NCBI RefSeq assembly: GCF_002028425.1
Contig: NZ_CP020042.1
Coordinates: 4,811,560 to 4,875,559 of the forward strand
Length of the DNA stretch: 64,000 bases
Direction: 5' to 3'
Source of the DNA: Streptomyces katrae
GTDB lineage: Bacteria > Actinomycetota > Actinomycetes > Streptomycetales > Streptomycetaceae
The notes beneath the pieces were generated by a model, which saw only the letters and a program-made list of their open reading frames with translations, did not search any database and had not been told where the DNA came from. Shown in pieces: positions 32,339-42,213 of this stretch. Both the position numbers and the translations under genes were made by a program. Positions within the stretch are counted from its first letter, which is position 1. The number at the start of each line of letters is the position of its first letter.

Positions 32339-33794
32339 CCCCCTCGAGGGACCCCGGCGGGCCGGTGGCTGCCCACCCGCCTCTGCGGCCGCCCCCGCCG
32401 GGCGGCGGCGAAAAGCCGACCGGTACCGGTGGTTGGCGGAACCCGACTCGGCGGTCTCAGGGAAGGGTTGGGGCTTTCCCGTCAGTCCCACTGTCCTTCC
32501 GGTCCGGGCCGCCCTGTCAAGGGCGCTCCCTTCGGTCGCGTCGCTTCGCGATCGCCTGCGGCGACCCTTGACAGCACGACCCGCCCCGGAAAGACAAGGA
32601 CTGCCGGGAAACCACCAAAAGGACGGCACGGTCGTACCTGAGACATCCGGCGGGATCAGCGACCAGCCGGGGGGCCGGGGGCCGCCTCGCCAAGCATCTG
32701 GGCCGACGAGCCGTCGAATCGGGGCCGCGATCCGCAACAGATCGCTACGCGCTCCTCACTTCTCAGCGTCTACCAGCCGCCTGGGGTCGCTGCCCGCAGG
32801 AAGGGACGACAGGATCGTCATCCGGGGCCGGTGGGCGCATCAAATCGCTACGCGCTCCTGTCTTTTCGGCGTCCGGCGACCGTCTGGGGCCGCTGCCCGC
32901 ACCCAAAGCCGACGGAATTGGCATCCGGAGCCGCCAGGCGCGCCAGATCGCTACGCGCTTCTCCTTTTTCGGCGTCCGACAGCCGACTGGGGCTGATACC
33001 TGCACCAAATGACGAACAGAGCAGCATCCGGGCTCGCGGGCGCGTCAGATCGCTACGCGCTGCCGAAATCCCGGCGTCCGGCGGCCGTCTGTGGCTGGTG
33101 GCGGCACCAAAAGCCGATCCGCAGAGCATCCCGGCCCAAGACGGCCGCCAGCCGCCGAGATTTGAGGAGCGCGTAGCGATCTGACGCGCCTGGGGCCGCC
33201 TGATGGCCTTCTCATCGGCAATTGGTGCAGACAGCGACCCCAGACGGCCGCCGGACGCCGAAAAGAGAGGAGCGCGTAGCGATTTGATGCGCCCACCGGC
33301 CCCGGATGACGCTCTGTTCGTCATTTGGTGCGGGTATCAGCCCCAGGCGGTCGCCGGCCGCCATAACCAGAGGAGCGCGTAGCGATCTGTCGCGGATCGC
33401 GGCCCCGGATGGCAATCCTGGCGGCCCGGATGCCCGGCGAGGCGGCCCCCGACCATCCCGCCTGGTCGCTGAGTCCGCCGGATGTCCTATGAACGTCCGT
33501 CCCGTTCCTTTGGGGGTTTCCCGGCAGTCTTCGTTTTTCCGTGGCGGGACGGCCTGTCAAGGGTCGCCGCAGGCGATCGCGAAGCGACGCGACGAAGGAG
33601 CGCCCTTGACAGGGCGGCCCGACGCGGAAGGACGATGAGACTGACGGGAAAGCCCCAACCCATCCCTGAGACCGCTGAGTGTGGTCCCGCCCTCCTGGGT
33701 GCCGGTGCGCTGTCCGGTTCCGGCCCGCGCGGGTCCCGTTGCGAGGTGGGTGGGCAAACACCGCCCCGCCCCCACCCCTCGAGGGGCGATGGCG
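32339..33794. repeat. 1.45-kb inverted-repeat array, non-coding
   Basis: Two copies of a roughly 400-bp segment lie in inverted orientation (about 32339-32740 on plus, 33387-33794 on minus). Both hold TTTCCCGTCAGT, a CTGTCAAGGG/CCCTTGACAG hairpin (32514-32574; 33554-33612) and GACATCCGGCGG. Between them are seven imperfect 103-bp units, four on plus and three on minus, marked by the core ATCGCTACGCGCTCCT. The unit length is not a multiple of three, so a repeated coding sequence is ruled out. It occupies the gap between convergent hutH and the LAxTG protein gene. Confidence 0.85.
32741..33386. repeat. seven 103-bp units, tail-to-tail
   Basis: Core starts on plus at 32741, 32844, 32947 and 33049; inverted cores at 33165-33180, 33268-33283 and 33371-33386. 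Spacing is 102-103 bp. Mirror positions sum to 66229-66230, so the dyad centre is near 33115. Conserved parts include CGGCGTCCGGC, TGGGGC and ACCAAATGACGAACAGAGC. Confidence 0.85.
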
Positions 33795-33799
33795 CGCCC

Positions 33800-34126
33800 C
33801 TACCCCACCCGGGCCCGGCGGACCGAGAAGGCCACGAAGCCTGCGCCCAGGCCCAGGCAGAGGGTGCCGCCCAGGACGTACGGGGTGGTGTCGATGCTGC
33901 CCGTGTCGGCCAGGGAGAGGACCGTGATCGTCGCGGGGTGTTCCTCCGGGGCGATGGTGCCGTCTCCGGTGCCCTCGCCCGTGACAGTGCCGGTATTGGC
34001 GGCGGCCGGGGCTCCGGTGGAGGTCTCGGGTGCCGGGGCGGTGGCGTTCGCCGACGGGACGAACCAGAGGGCGGCGAGGAGGGTGGTCGCTCCGAGAGCG
34101 GTGAGCAGCGGTCGAGGTGCGGACAC
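33800..34126 (-). CDS. LAxTG-type sortase substrate, small surface protein
   Basis: The 108-residue protein has a signal peptide (likely cut after SANA near residue 28), a short Thr/Gly/Ala/Glu-rich exposed region, the sorting motif LADTG near residue 73, a hydrophobic helix (YVLGGTLCLGLGAGFVAFSV) and a basic RRARVG tail. The LAxTG form is the one used by class E sortases of Streptomyces, so the protein is probably attached to the cell wall. The start is GTG at 34126. No sortase gene is next to it. Confidence 0.78.
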   Translation of the reverse strand: MSAPRPLLTALGATTLLAALWFVPSANATAPAPETSTGAPAAANTGTVTGEGTGDGTIAPEEHPATITVLSLADTGSIDTTPYVLGGTLCLGLGAGFVAFSVRRARVG

Positions 34127-34233
34127 GGTGCGATCCCCCTTGCGGAAGCAGCGAATTGGCCGTGTGCGCAGATGCTAGTGAAAGGGGCGGGTCGCGGGAA
34201 AGTCGAGGCTGTCAGGGGCTTACTCTCCGTCGT

Positions 34234-34575
34234 ATGAACCCTTCTGAGACATCACGATACGTACGGCTTCGGGTGGATTTGGTGCTGGAGGTGTCGGATT
34301 CCGACGCCCTCATCGGTGCCGCTCTCGCGCACATCAAGGCCGACGAGTTCATGCCGGACGAGGAACGTGGCCACGCCGAGTCCGCGGTGAGGGAAGATGA
34401 GTCCGAGGCCCTGGCCTACCTCGTCGACCCGACCGACCTGGTCGCGGAGCTCGCCGGCGTGGAGCTGGCCCAGGCCTCCTGGAGCAGTGAGCCCGTCGAA
34501 TACGACCCCGAGTCCCTGGAGTGGGACCTGGACGAGGAAGATGGGGTCTTCGAGGAAGAGGCAGACAACGCCTGA
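34234..34575 (+). CDS. acidic hypothetical protein
   Basis: The 113-residue protein is strongly acidic, with a long run of Asp/Glu in its last 35 residues (EYDPESLEWDLDEEDGVFEE). The first half (YVRLRVDLVLEVSDSDALIGAALAHI) reads like a small alpha/beta domain. There is no signal peptide, helix for membrane insertion, or known motif. The ATG at 34234 gives the most natural N-terminus. It precedes the L,D-transpeptidase by 145 bp. Similar small acidic proteins occur widely in Streptomyces. Confidence 0.7.
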   Translation: MNPSETSRYVRLRVDLVLEVSDSDALIGAALAHIKADEFMPDEERGHAESAVREDESEALAYLVDPTDLVAELAGVELAQASWSSEPVEYDPESLEWDLDEEDGVFEEEADNA

Positions 34576-34643
34576 CCGTGGGGTTGCACACATTCGAACG
34601 GAGTGTGGAACCGAACCGCGTCGTTAACGCGTTGTCAGGACGT

Positions 34644-34665
34644 GCAGGGGGGTGATGCCCCCTGC
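34644..34665. other. hairpin upstream of the L,D-transpeptidase gene
   Basis: GCAGGGGG (34644-34651) pairs with CCCCCTGC (34658-34665) around GTGATG. It may terminate the acidic-protein transcript or lie in the leader of the next gene; no U-tract follows. Confidence 0.45.
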
Positions 34666-34720
34666 CCGGCCCGATCCCGGGAATGCAGCCTCGGGATTTC
34701 CGGCAACGATGGAGTGACGT

Positions 34721-35977
34721 GTGAGGACGTACAGCAAGCGGCGGCGAAGGTCTCTGGTGGCCGTGTCCGCCGTGCTCGGCGGCGTACTGATGCTTTCGGC
34801 CTGCAACGACGGGGGTGCCGACAAGTCTCAGGGCGGTGGTTCGGCCAAGTCCCAGGCCGATGTCGACGCGGCGGCGGCGAAGGACGCTTCCAAGGCGAAG
34901 ATAGCGATCACGCCGAAGGACGGCGCGACCAACATAGCCACGACCGACGGAGCGAGCGTCACGGTCAGCGACGGTACGCTCACCAAGGTCGAGCTGAAGA
35001 GCGCCGACGGTACGGCCGTCGAGGGCAAGATCGCGGCCGACGGCAAGAGCTGGAAGCCGGACGGCGCGCTGAAGCGTTCCACGAAGTACGCCCTGGCGGC
35101 GACCGCGAAGGACGAGGCCGGGCGCGAGGCGCACGAGAACACCTCCTTCACCACCCTGTCGCCCGAGAACAGCTTCATCGGCGACTACACGCCGGAAGAC
35201 GGCCAGACGGTCGGCGTGGGCATGCCGGTCTCGATCAACTTCAACAAGCCGATCAAGGACATGAAGGCCGTCCAGGCGGCGATCACGGTCACCTCCAGCA
35301 GCGGCCAGGAGGTCGTCGGCCACTGGTTCGGCAACCAGCGCCTGGACTTCCGTCCCGAGGAGTACTGGAAGGCCAACTCCACCGTCACGCTGAAGCTGGC
35401 GCTCCAGGGCGTGCAGGGCGCGCCCGGCATCCAGGGCGTGCAGAACAAGACCGTCACCTTCAAGATCGGCCGGAGCCAGGTCTCCACGGTCGACACGAAG
35501 ACCAAGAAGATGACGGTCACCCGCGACGGACAGGTCCTCAAGACCATCCCGATCTCGGCGGGCTCCCCGGAGAACCCGACCTACAACGGTCAGATGGTGA
35601 TCTCCGAGAAGTTCAAGGAGACCCGGATGGACGGCTCGACCGTCGGCTTCAAGAACAGTGAGGGCAAGGGCGAGTACGACATCAAGGACGTCCCGCATGC
35701 GATGCGGCTGTCCACGTCGGGCACGTTCATCCACGGCAACTACTGGGGCGCCGACTCGATCTTCGGCAGCGTGAACACCAGCCACGGCTGTGTCGGCCTG
35801 AACGACTCCAAGGGCGCCAACGACCCGGACACGGCCGGTGCGTGGTTCTACGAGAACTCGCTCATCGGTGACGTGGTCACCGTGGTCAACTCCCCGGACA
35901 AGACCATCAAGCCGGACAACGGTCTCAACGGCTGGAACATGAGCTGGGCCGAGTGGAAGGCCGGACCGTCCGCCTGA
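34721..35977 (+). CDS. L,D-transpeptidase lipoprotein
   Basis: The 418-residue protein has a lipobox LSAC near residue 28, then two Ig-like beta domains (about residues 55-250; the first ends LSPENSFIGDYTPEDG) and a YkuD catalytic domain with HGNYWG and the nucleophile in SHGCVGLND near residue 360. It forms 3-3 cross-links in peptidoglycan outside the membrane. The GTG at 34721 is the first start before the basic RRRR region. It ends 50 bp before a strong terminator. Confidence 0.93.
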   Translation: MRTYSKRRRRSLVAVSAVLGGVLMLSACNDGGADKSQGGGSAKSQADVDAAAAKDASKAKIAITPKDGATNIATTDGASVTVSDGTLTKVELKSADGTAVEGKIAADGKSWKPDGALKRSTKYALAATAKDEAGREAHENTSFTTLSPENSFIGDYTPEDGQTVGVGMPVSINFNKPIKDMKAVQAAITVTSSSGQEVVGHWFGNQRLDFRPEEYWKANSTVTLKLALQGVQGAPGIQGVQNKTVTFKIGRSQVSTVDTKTKKMTVTRDGQVLKTIPISAGSPENPTYNGQMVISEKFKETRMDGSTVGFKNSEGKGEYDIKDVPHAMRLSTSGTFIHGNYWGADSIFGSVNTSHGCVGLNDSKGANDPDTAGAWFYENSLIGDVVTVVNSPDKTIKPDNGLNGWNMSWAEWKAGPSA

Positions 35978-36026
35978 TGTGACGTGGTGTGTCGTGGTGT
36001 GATGTAACGGTCAGCCGGTAGGCGTG

Positions 36027-36062
36027 AACGGCGGGGAGCCTCCTTCGGGGCTCCCCGCCGTT
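36027..36062. terminator. terminator of the L,D-transpeptidase gene
   Basis: AACGGCGGGGAGCC (36027-36040) pairs perfectly with GGCTCCCCGCCGTT (36049-36062), a 14-bp stem with an 8-nt loop. The convergent XRE regulator ends at 36107. Confidence 0.85.
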
Positions 36063-36106
36063 CTGCTTACGGTCACCGACCGCCCTCGTCGCTCAGCCCT
36101 CGTCGC

Positions 36107-37021
36107 TCAGACCCGCTCCTCCCCGGGTGCGGGCGCCGGCGCCGGAGCCGGGCCGGATGCCGTCGGCGGCGGCATGGGGGCCGTCCACGACGACAACAGC
36201 CGCAGGGCGTCCGCCGACGGGGAGCCCGGGGCGGCGTGGAAGGTGACCAGGAACTGGGCCGGGTCGTCGGGCAGGGTCAGCGTCTCGAAGGACAGCTCCA
36301 GCTCGCCCACGAGGGGGTGGCGCAGCTGCTTCACCCCGTGCGTCTTGTCGGCCACCGTGTGCGCCGCCCACAGCCGGCGGAACTCCTCGTTCTTCACCGA
36401 CAGCTCCCCGACCAGCGCCGTCAGCTGCTCGTCGTCGGGGTGCTGGCCGGCGTACAGCCGCAGGTTGCTGACCACCTCGCAGGCCCGGCACTCCCAGTCC
36501 GCGTACAGCTCCGCCGTCGCCGGGTCCAGGAACACCAGCCGCACCAGGTTCCGCTCCGCCGGCGGGTGCGCCCCGAAGTCGCCGAACACGGCCGCGGCCA
36601 GCCGGTTCCAGCCGATCACGTCCTGGCGCCGCCCCACCAGGTACGCCGGTACGCCCTCCATCGCGTCCAGCAGCGTGCGCAGCTCCGGGCGGACCTGCTG
36701 GGGCCGCCGGGCGCGGCCGCCCCTGCGGATGCGGGGGCTCGCCAGGTGGTTCAGGTGCGCCGTCTCCGTGTCGCCCAGGCGCAGCGCCCGCGCGACGGCG
36801 TCCAGCACCTCCGCCGACACGTTGTGGCCGTGGCCCTGCTCCAGGCGCGTGTAGTACGCCACCGACACCCCGGCCAGCTGCGCCAGCTCCTCCCGGCGCA
36901 GCCCCGGCACCCGGCGGCGCCGGCCGTAGTCGGGCAGGCCCACGTCCTCGGGGCGCAGCCGGGCGCGGCAGGTGCGGAGGAAGTCCCCCAGTTCGGCTCG
37001 TTGGTCCAGGTGGTGGTCCAT
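36107..37021 (-). CDS. XRE-type (MmyB-like) transcriptional regulator
   Basis: The 304-residue protein has an N-terminal helix-turn-helix ([42 protein letters not shown]) and a C-terminal MmyB ligand-binding (PAS-like) domain with [21 protein letters not shown] and VRLVFLDP. MmyB domains may bind fatty acyl ligands. Regulators of this type usually control the adjacent divergent dehydrogenase gene, here the alcohol dehydrogenase at 37308. The spacer contains a 16-17-bp tandem repeat. The ATG at 37021 begins the canonical domain. Confidence 0.88.
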   Translation of the reverse strand: MDHHLDQRAELGDFLRTCRARLRPEDVGLPDYGRRRRVPGLRREELAQLAGVSVAYYTRLEQGHGHNVSAEVLDAVARALRLGDTETAHLNHLASPRIRRGGRARRPQQVRPELRTLLDAMEGVPAYLVGRRQDVIGWNRLAAAVFGDFGAHPPAERNLVRLVFLDPATAELYADWECRACEVVSNLRLYAGQHPDDEQLTALVGELSVKNEEFRRLWAAHTVADKTHGVKQLRHPLVGELELSFETLTLPDDPAQFLVTFHAAPGSPSADALRLLSSWTAPMPPPTASGPAPAPAPAPGEERV

Positions 37022-37194
37022 AGCGCAAGTATCCGTGCCGGGGCGGCGCCGCGCGGGGCCCAGCCTGACCCCGCCAGGGGTAGGCACGGCAGTCCTAGGC
37101 TCAGCAGGGGTCTGGGCCGCCGTACCGTGCCGGGGCATCGTGGAGGCCGTCGCACCACCCGACGCCCGGCCGTCCGGAGATCCCAGGACCGGAA

Positions 37195-37269
37195 GGTCCG
37201 AAGACCACAGGATCCGAAGACCAGACGATCCGAAGAACCACAGGATCCGAAGACCAGAGGATCCGAAGA
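37195..37269. repeat. 16-17-bp tandem repeats in the regulator/dehydrogenase spacer
   Basis: Five copies of (GA/GG)TCCGAAGA start at 37195, 37211, 37227, 37244 and 37260, separated by CCA(CA)G-type linkers. The period is 16, 16, 17, 16 bp. They lie 39-113 bp before the alcohol dehydrogenase start. Confidence 0.7.
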
Positions 37270-37307
37270 TCCGCACGGCCGGCGTCCCTGTCCGAGGAGA
37301 ACACCCC

Positions 37308-38354
37308 ATGTCCGTCACCCAGGTAGCCGCCTACGCCGCCCCGGCCCCCAAGGCCCCCCTGGAGCGCACCACCGTGCCGCGCCGCCCGGTCGGCGAGCAC
37401 GACGTCCTCATCGAGATCAAGTACAGCGGCATCTGCCACTCCGACATCCACCAGGCCCGCGACGGCTGGGGCGAGGGCATCTTCCCCATGGTCCCGGGCC
37501 ACGAGATCGCCGGAGTGGTCACCGAGGTCGGCGCGGGCGTCACGAAGTACGCGGTCGGCGACCGCGTGGGCGTCGGCTGCTTCGTCGACAGCTGCCGGGA
37601 GTGCGAGTACTGCCTGGCGGGGCAGGAGCAGCACTGCGTCGAGGGGATGACGGGCACGTACAACGCCCTCGACAGGAACGGCGAGCCCACGTACGGCGGT
37701 TACTCCACGCACCTGGTCGTCGACGAGAACTACGCCGTCCGCATCCCCGAGGGCCTGTCCCTCGACGTGGCCGCGCCGCTGCTGTGCGCCGGGATCACCC
37801 TGTACGCGCCGCTGAAGCACTGGGGGGCGGGCCCGGGCAAGAAGGTCGCGATCGTCGGCCTGGGCGGCCTCGGGCACATGGGTGTGAAGATCGCGCACGC
37901 CCTGGGCGCGGAGGTGACCGTCCTGTCGCAGTCCCTGCGCAAGAAGGAGGACGGCCTGCGGCTGGGCGCCGACCACTACTACGCGACCGCCGACGAGGCC
38001 ACGTTCCAGGAGCTCAAGGGACGCTTCGACCTGATCGTCTCGACGGTCTCGGCCCCGCTCGGCCTCGACCGCTACCTGGGCCTGCTGCGCGTCGGCGGCG
38101 CACTGGTGAACGTCGGTGCCCCGGAGGAGCCGGTGGAGCTGAACCTGTTCTCCGTCATCGGCGGCAACAAGACGCTGGCCGGCTCCATGATCGGCGGGAT
38201 CGCCGAGACCCAGGAGATGCTCGACTTCTGCGCCGAGCACGGGCTGGGCTCGGAGATCGAGGTGATCAGCGGCGAGCAGATCAACGAGGCCTACGAGCGC
38301 GTCCTGGCCAGCGACGTCCGCTACCGCTTCGTGATCGACACCTCGACGATCTAA
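37308..38354 (+). CDS. zinc-dependent alcohol dehydrogenase
   Basis: The 348-residue medium-chain dehydrogenase has the catalytic zinc ligands ([14 protein letters not shown]), the structural zinc cysteines in [17 protein letters not shown], and the cofactor fold [14 protein letters not shown]. The MDR subtype resembles cinnamyl/AdhC-like NADP enzymes reducing aldehydes. GAGGAGA precedes the ATG at 37308. It is divergent from the MmyB-type regulator, probably its controller. Confidence 0.92.
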   Translation: MSVTQVAAYAAPAPKAPLERTTVPRRPVGEHDVLIEIKYSGICHSDIHQARDGWGEGIFPMVPGHEIAGVVTEVGAGVTKYAVGDRVGVGCFVDSCRECEYCLAGQEQHCVEGMTGTYNALDRNGEPTYGGYSTHLVVDENYAVRIPEGLSLDVAAPLLCAGITLYAPLKHWGAGPGKKVAIVGLGGLGHMGVKIAHALGAEVTVLSQSLRKKEDGLRLGADHYYATADEATFQELKGRFDLIVSTVSAPLGLDRYLGLLRVGGALVNVGAPEEPVELNLFSVIGGNKTLAGSMIGGIAETQEMLDFCAEHGLGSEIEVISGEQINEAYERVLASDVRYRFVIDTSTI

Positions 38355-38502
38355 CCCTCCGGGCCCTCCCGGCCGGCCAGGTCGACGAGCTGCCCGGCCA
38401 GGGGTTCGACCTCGGTCACGGCCTCGGAAGGAAGACCGCCCGCGAGGGCCCCGCCGCCGGCGTACCCAGGGCGTAGGGGCCGCCCCCGTCCGAAAGCGAA
38501 AT

Positions 38503-38537
38503 GGCCGCTCCGGCGGGGACGGCCCGCCGGGGCGGCC
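38503..38537. terminator. hairpin between alcohol dehydrogenase and msrA
   Basis: GGCCGCTCCGGCGGG (38503-38517) pairs with CCCGCCGGGGCGGCC (38523-38537) with one mismatch. Both flanking genes point towards it. Confidence 0.65.
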
Positions 38538-38542
38538 GGGGC

Positions 38543-39211
38543 TCACGCCCCCGGGGCCGGGGCGACGCCGATCGGGCAGGAGACGCCCGTGCCGCCGATG
38601 CCGCAGTAGCCGCCGGGGTTCTTGTCGAGGTACTGCTGGTGGTACGGCTCCGCCGGCCAGAAGGGGCGGGTGTCCGCCGGGAGGACGGCCGTGGTGATCG
38701 TGCCGTAGCCCGAGGACGTGAGGACGCGCTGGTAGGCGTCGCGGGAGGCTTCGGCGGCCTTCTGGTGGGCGGGGGAGTGGGTGTAGACCGCCGAGCGGTA
38801 CTGGGTGCCGACGTCGTTGCCCTGGCGGAAGCCCTGGGTGGGGTCGTGGGACTCCCAGAAGAGCTTCAGGAGGGTTTCGTAGGAGACGACCGCCGGGTCG
38901 AAGACCACGCGGACGACCTCCGTGTGGCCCGTGAGGCCCGAGCAGACCTCCTCGTACGACGGGTTCTGCGTGTAGCCGCCCTGGTAGCCGGCCAGGGTGG
39001 TCCACACCCCGGGGGTCTGCCAGAACTTGCGCTCCGCGCCCCAGAAGCAGCCCAGGCCGAAGTCGGCGACCTCCAGGCCTTCGGGGTAGGGGCCGGCCAG
39101 GGGGTTGCCGAGGACCGTGTGGCGCTCGGGCAGGGAGAACTGCGCTTCGGCGCGGCCCTTCAGGGCCTCCTCGCGGGTGGGCAGCTCGGGCGTGCGGCGG
39201 TACGAGAACAT
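38543..39211 (-). CDS. msrA: peptide methionine sulfoxide reductase A
   Basis: The 222-residue protein shows the catalytic [11 protein letters not shown] near residues 54-64, the substrate motif [29 protein letters not shown], and C-terminal recycling cysteines in [14 protein letters not shown]. It reduces (S)-methionine sulfoxide in proteins. GGAGGGA precedes the ATG at 39211. Confidence 0.95.
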   Translation of the reverse strand: MFSYRRTPELPTREEALKGRAEAQFSLPERHTVLGNPLAGPYPEGLEVADFGLGCFWGAERKFWQTPGVWTTLAGYQGGYTQNPSYEEVCSGLTGHTEVVRVVFDPAVVSYETLLKLFWESHDPTQGFRQGNDVGTQYRSAVYTHSPAHQKAAEASRDAYQRVLTSSGYGTITTAVLPADTRPFWPAEPYHQQYLDKNPGGYCGIGGTGVSCPIGVAPAPGA

Positions 39212-39243
39212 GGGATCCCTCCTTGTGGGAGGGACAACGGACG

Positions 39244-39276
39244 GGGGCGGGCGGGGATTCCCTCCCCGCCCGCCCC
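39244..39276 (-). terminator. terminator of the M48 operon
   Basis: GGGGCGGGCGGGGA (39244-39257) pairs perfectly with TCCCCGCCCGCCCC (39263-39276) around TTCCC, six bases past the stop codon at 39282. Confidence 0.85.
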
Positions 39277-39281
39277 GGCGC

Positions 39282-40424
39282 TCACGCGTCCGCGGCCGTC
39301 ACGTTCACCGCCCAGTCGCGGGCGTACAGGTAGCGCCGCTTCGGCTCCCCGGCGTACGTCCACGGAACGGCCCCGATGTGCCCGTCGACGTGGCGGAACT
39401 GCTCGACGGCCTCCGCGTCACGGTCCTGCCAGAACAGCAGGTAGGCCAGCATGTGCCGCATCCGCGGGGTACCGGGGTGCGCGTCGCCGGCGGCGGCCAG
39501 GTCCGCGAGGGCCGCGTCCACCGCGGCGACGATCTCCGGCTCCTTGTAGTACGTCTCCGGCAGGAGGCCGGCCTCGTGCGTCTCCCGCTCGAAGTACGCC
39601 ATGAGCGGGAGCAGGGTCAGCAGGTCGCCGGGCTTCCCGGCGGCCGCCGACGCGCGGGCGTACTCCATGGCCAGGTCGTGCGAGCCCCGCCACTTCGCGC
39701 ACCAGTACTGCAGGCCCGCGACGTGCGACCACAGCACGCGCGGGGCGCGTTCGGTGATCTGCTCCCACAGCTCCCGGTAGCGCTCGTGCGAGTAGCCCAG
39801 GCCCATGGCGATGGCCTGCTCGACGACGTACGGGCAGGGGTCCGCGGGAGCGGCCAGCCGCTGCGCCTCGTGCGCGTCGGCCTGCGCCTTGGTGAGCAGC
39901 TGGCGGAAGAGGCGGAACTGTTCCTGCGTGGTGCGGCGGCCGGACTGGCTGCCCCGCACGTTCCAGGCCACCATCACGCTGGTGTCGGCGTTGACCAGTG
40001 CCGCGGTGGGGTCGGTGGGCCGGGCGGCGCGCCAGGCCAGCAGCCAGGCGTCGTCCTCCGCGGCGGCTTCCGCCAGCGGGCGCACCCGCTCCAGCCGCTC
40101 CTGCCAGTCCTGCCCGGCGGCCTCGACGTACGCGGCGGCGGCCTCCCAGTCGCCCGAGCGGGCGGCTTCCAGGACGGTGCGGCGCTCGGCCGGGACCGGG
40201 GCGGGGTGGTCGGTGTCGAGGTCGGCCTCCGCGACGAAGCCCAGCGCGACGACCGCGGCCGCCTTGCGGGCCTGCTCGTCGGCTTCGGCGGCCTCCGTCC
40301 GCGCGTTCAGGGTGGCGATCTCCGCTTCGAGCCGCTTGGCCTTGCGGATGAGGAGCACCCCGCGCAGCACCCAGCAGGCGACGGCGAGCAGCAGGACGCC
40401 GAGGACGGCGAGTACGACGGTCAC
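39282..40424 (-). CDS. membrane-anchored repeat protein, paralogue A
   Basis: The 380-residue protein starts with a single transmembrane helix ([22 protein letters not shown]), followed by a probable coiled coil ([24 protein letters not shown]) and a long all-helical region resembling TPR/SEL1-type repeats. The end contains [11 protein letters not shown], also present as HVDGYVGALPW in the protein at 42214-43326, and both have YWC.KW.GS patterns. The GTG at 40424 overlaps the M48 protease stop (GTGA), so translation is coupled. It is probably a partner of that protease; no enzymatic motif is visible. Confidence 0.75.
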   Translation of the reverse strand: MTVVLAVLGVLLLAVACWVLRGVLLIRKAKRLEAEIATLNARTEAAEADEQARKAAAVVALGFVAEADLDTDHPAPVPAERRTVLEAARSGDWEAAAAYVEAAGQDWQERLERVRPLAEAAAEDDAWLLAWRAARPTDPTAALVNADTSVMVAWNVRGSQSGRRTTQEQFRLFRQLLTKAQADAHEAQRLAAPADPCPYVVEQAIAMGLGYSHERYRELWEQITERAPRVLWSHVAGLQYWCAKWRGSHDLAMEYARASAAAGKPGDLLTLLPLMAYFERETHEAGLLPETYYKEPEIVAAVDAALADLAAAGDAHPGTPRMRHMLAYLLFWQDRDAEAVEQFRHVDGHIGAVPWTYAGEPKRRYLYARDWAVNVTAADA

Positions 40425-42019
40425 GGGGCGAGCACCAGCTTCCGCAGGAGGCCGGTGTCGGGCTGGTCGGCGACGGCCGCGTCGAGGGCGGGGCCGAGTT
40501 CGTCCTCGAAACCGGGGACGGGGTAGGACAGGGTGGCCGAGTCCGACCACGACAGTTCCCAGCGGGCGGCGCCGCGGGCGAGCAGTTCGACGGTGACCAG
40601 CTGGCCGAGGGCGCGCCGGACGACCGGGCGGGCGTACTCGCGGGCGGTGCGGCCGGTCGCGGCCTGCGCCTCCTCGGACTTCGGGAAGTGGTCGGCGATC
40701 CGCCAGCGCACCGCCGGGTCGGCGTCGATGGCGTCCAGCAGGGCGTCCAGGCCGGGGCCGGCGCCCTCCGCGGTGACGGCCTCGCGGATCTCCTCGGCGC
40801 CCCGGCCGACGTAGGTGGTCATCGACCGGTGGACGAGCTCGTCCCAGTCCACGCGGCTCAGCGCGAGGGCTTCGGGGGTGAGGACGACCTGCTCCAGCGC
40901 GGCCAGCGCCTCCTGCGGGGAGGAGAGCAGCTCCAGGGCCGGGCGGGCCGCCTGGCCGGTGCGGCCGTCGTCGGGCAGGGCTTCGATGCGGGCCACGCGC
41001 TCGGCGAGCGCGGGGTGCGAGTCGAAGGGGGAGGCGGGCTCGGTGGACAGCTCGCGGCGCAGGTCGTCCAGCTCGTCGGACCGGGCGTCGAGGAGGTGGC
41101 GGAGCCCGCCGAAGACCTGGCCGGGACGCGGCAGCAGGCCGGCGCCGACGCCGAGGGTGGCGTACGAGCTCATGTAGAAGCCGTGCGCCGAGTCGAGGGC
41201 GTTCAGCTCGCGCAGCGCGGAGGCGGCGGAGTCGCGGCCGGCGACGCGCACCGAGGCGAGGTCGGCGGCGAGTTCCTGGCGGCGCGAGGAGGAGAGGGTG
41301 GCGCGCATGTAGAAGTGGGCGTACCCGGTGTAGATCTTCGCCATGGCGCGGTAGGAGGCGCCCGCGCCGTCGGTGTCGATCTCCTTGGCCTTCTTGCCCT
41401 TGGCGATCCGCTTCTCGGCGCGCTTCTCCTGCCGGGCCCGCTCCTTGGCCTCGGTGTTGTCGGCGCGGTCGTGGAAGTGGCCGATGGTGCGCACCAGCTG
41501 CGCGCGGCCGCGGGCGATGAGCGGGGTGAGGCGGGTGTCGAAGTTGGCGTAGTGGCCCATCTCGTGGGCGAGGACGGCGCGCAGCTGCATCTCGTCCAGG
41601 CCGGTCATCAGGGGCAGGCCGAGGTAGAGGCGCCGGGTGCCGGCGCGCAGGCCGAGGAACGTCGCGTCCTCGGAGACGGCGGCGTTGACCTCGTCGATCA
41701 GCACGATCTCGTCGGGGGCACGGGTGCCGACCTGGTCGGCGACCTCGCGGACGGCCTGCCACAGGGCGGGCTCCTGCGCAGGGGTGACGCGGACGCCGGG
41801 CAGGGGTTCGGGCTTGGGGGTGCGGAGCATGAACATGCCGCGCACGATCGGGACGGCGAGGACCACGGTGCCGATGACGATCTTGCCGGCGGCCGCGCCG
41901 TGCAGCCAGGAGAAGGTCGCCCAGTCGACGAGTCCGAGGACGGCGAGCAGGACGACGCTCAGCAGGTAGAAGCCTGCGAGCAGGACGAGGGCGCGCAGAG
42001 CGCGCAGCGAAGCGCCCAT
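40421..42019 (-). CDS. M48-family zinc metallopeptidase
   Basis: The 532-residue membrane protease has two N-terminal helices (about residues 8-28 and 42-62), the zinc site LAHEMGHYANFD near residue 151, and RRQELAADLASVRVAG with the third ligand Glu. A charged Lys/Arg/Glu-rich insert lies between them, and a C-terminal extension of about 200 residues follows. HtpX/Ste24-like M48 enzymes cleave membrane or envelope proteins. It lies between two homologous membrane-anchored proteins and overlaps the downstream one. Confidence 0.9.
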   Translation of the reverse strand: MGASLRALRALVLLAGFYLLSVVLLAVLGLVDWATFSWLHGAAAGKIVIGTVVLAVPIVRGMFMLRTPKPEPLPGVRVTPAQEPALWQAVREVADQVGTRAPDEIVLIDEVNAAVSEDATFLGLRAGTRRLYLGLPLMTGLDEMQLRAVLAHEMGHYANFDTRLTPLIARGRAQLVRTIGHFHDRADNTEAKERARQEKRAEKRIAKGKKAKEIDTDGAGASYRAMAKIYTGYAHFYMRATLSSSRRQELAADLASVRVAGRDSAASALRELNALDSAHGFYMSSYATLGVGAGLLPRPGQVFGGLRHLLDARSDELDDLRRELSTEPASPFDSHPALAERVARIEALPDDGRTGQAARPALELLSSPQEALAALEQVVLTPEALALSRVDWDELVHRSMTTYVGRGAEEIREAVTAEGAGPGLDALLDAIDADPAVRWRIADHFPKSEEAQAATGRTAREYARPVVRRALGQLVTVELLARGAARWELSWSDSATLSYPVPGFEDELGPALDAAVADQPDTGLLRKLVLAP

Positions 42020-42213
42020 ATGGACGGGGTCCCCCCACGGGATGGTGCGGTCTTTGACGCGCAGTTTGTGCGATGTTTACGCGCACCTTACGTCCCGGGG
42101 CGGACGGGCGGGAGCGGGGGGCACCGGAGGGTACGGGCCGCCCGCTGGGCAGGGGCCGCCCGGCGGGGCGCGGCCAGGGGCGGCCGCCCCCGCCCCCGCC
42201 CCCGGGCCGCAGG

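Noticed and set aside
32741..33386. Possible repetitive protein gene (open frames with SLRA.FSAS-type repeats)
   Set aside because: The DNA period is 102-103 bp, not a multiple of three, so each unit is read in a different frame. No ribosome-binding site or codon bias supports coding.
34601..34640. GGAACC box as an ECF sigma-E-type promoter for the L,D-transpeptidase
   Set aside because: No well-spaced -10 element follows; the match is too weak to claim.
38355..38502. Remnant of a minus-strand gene (reading ...[17 protein letters not shown])
   Set aside because: Fewer than 45 residues, no family match recognised, and the frame is not better than neighbouring ones.
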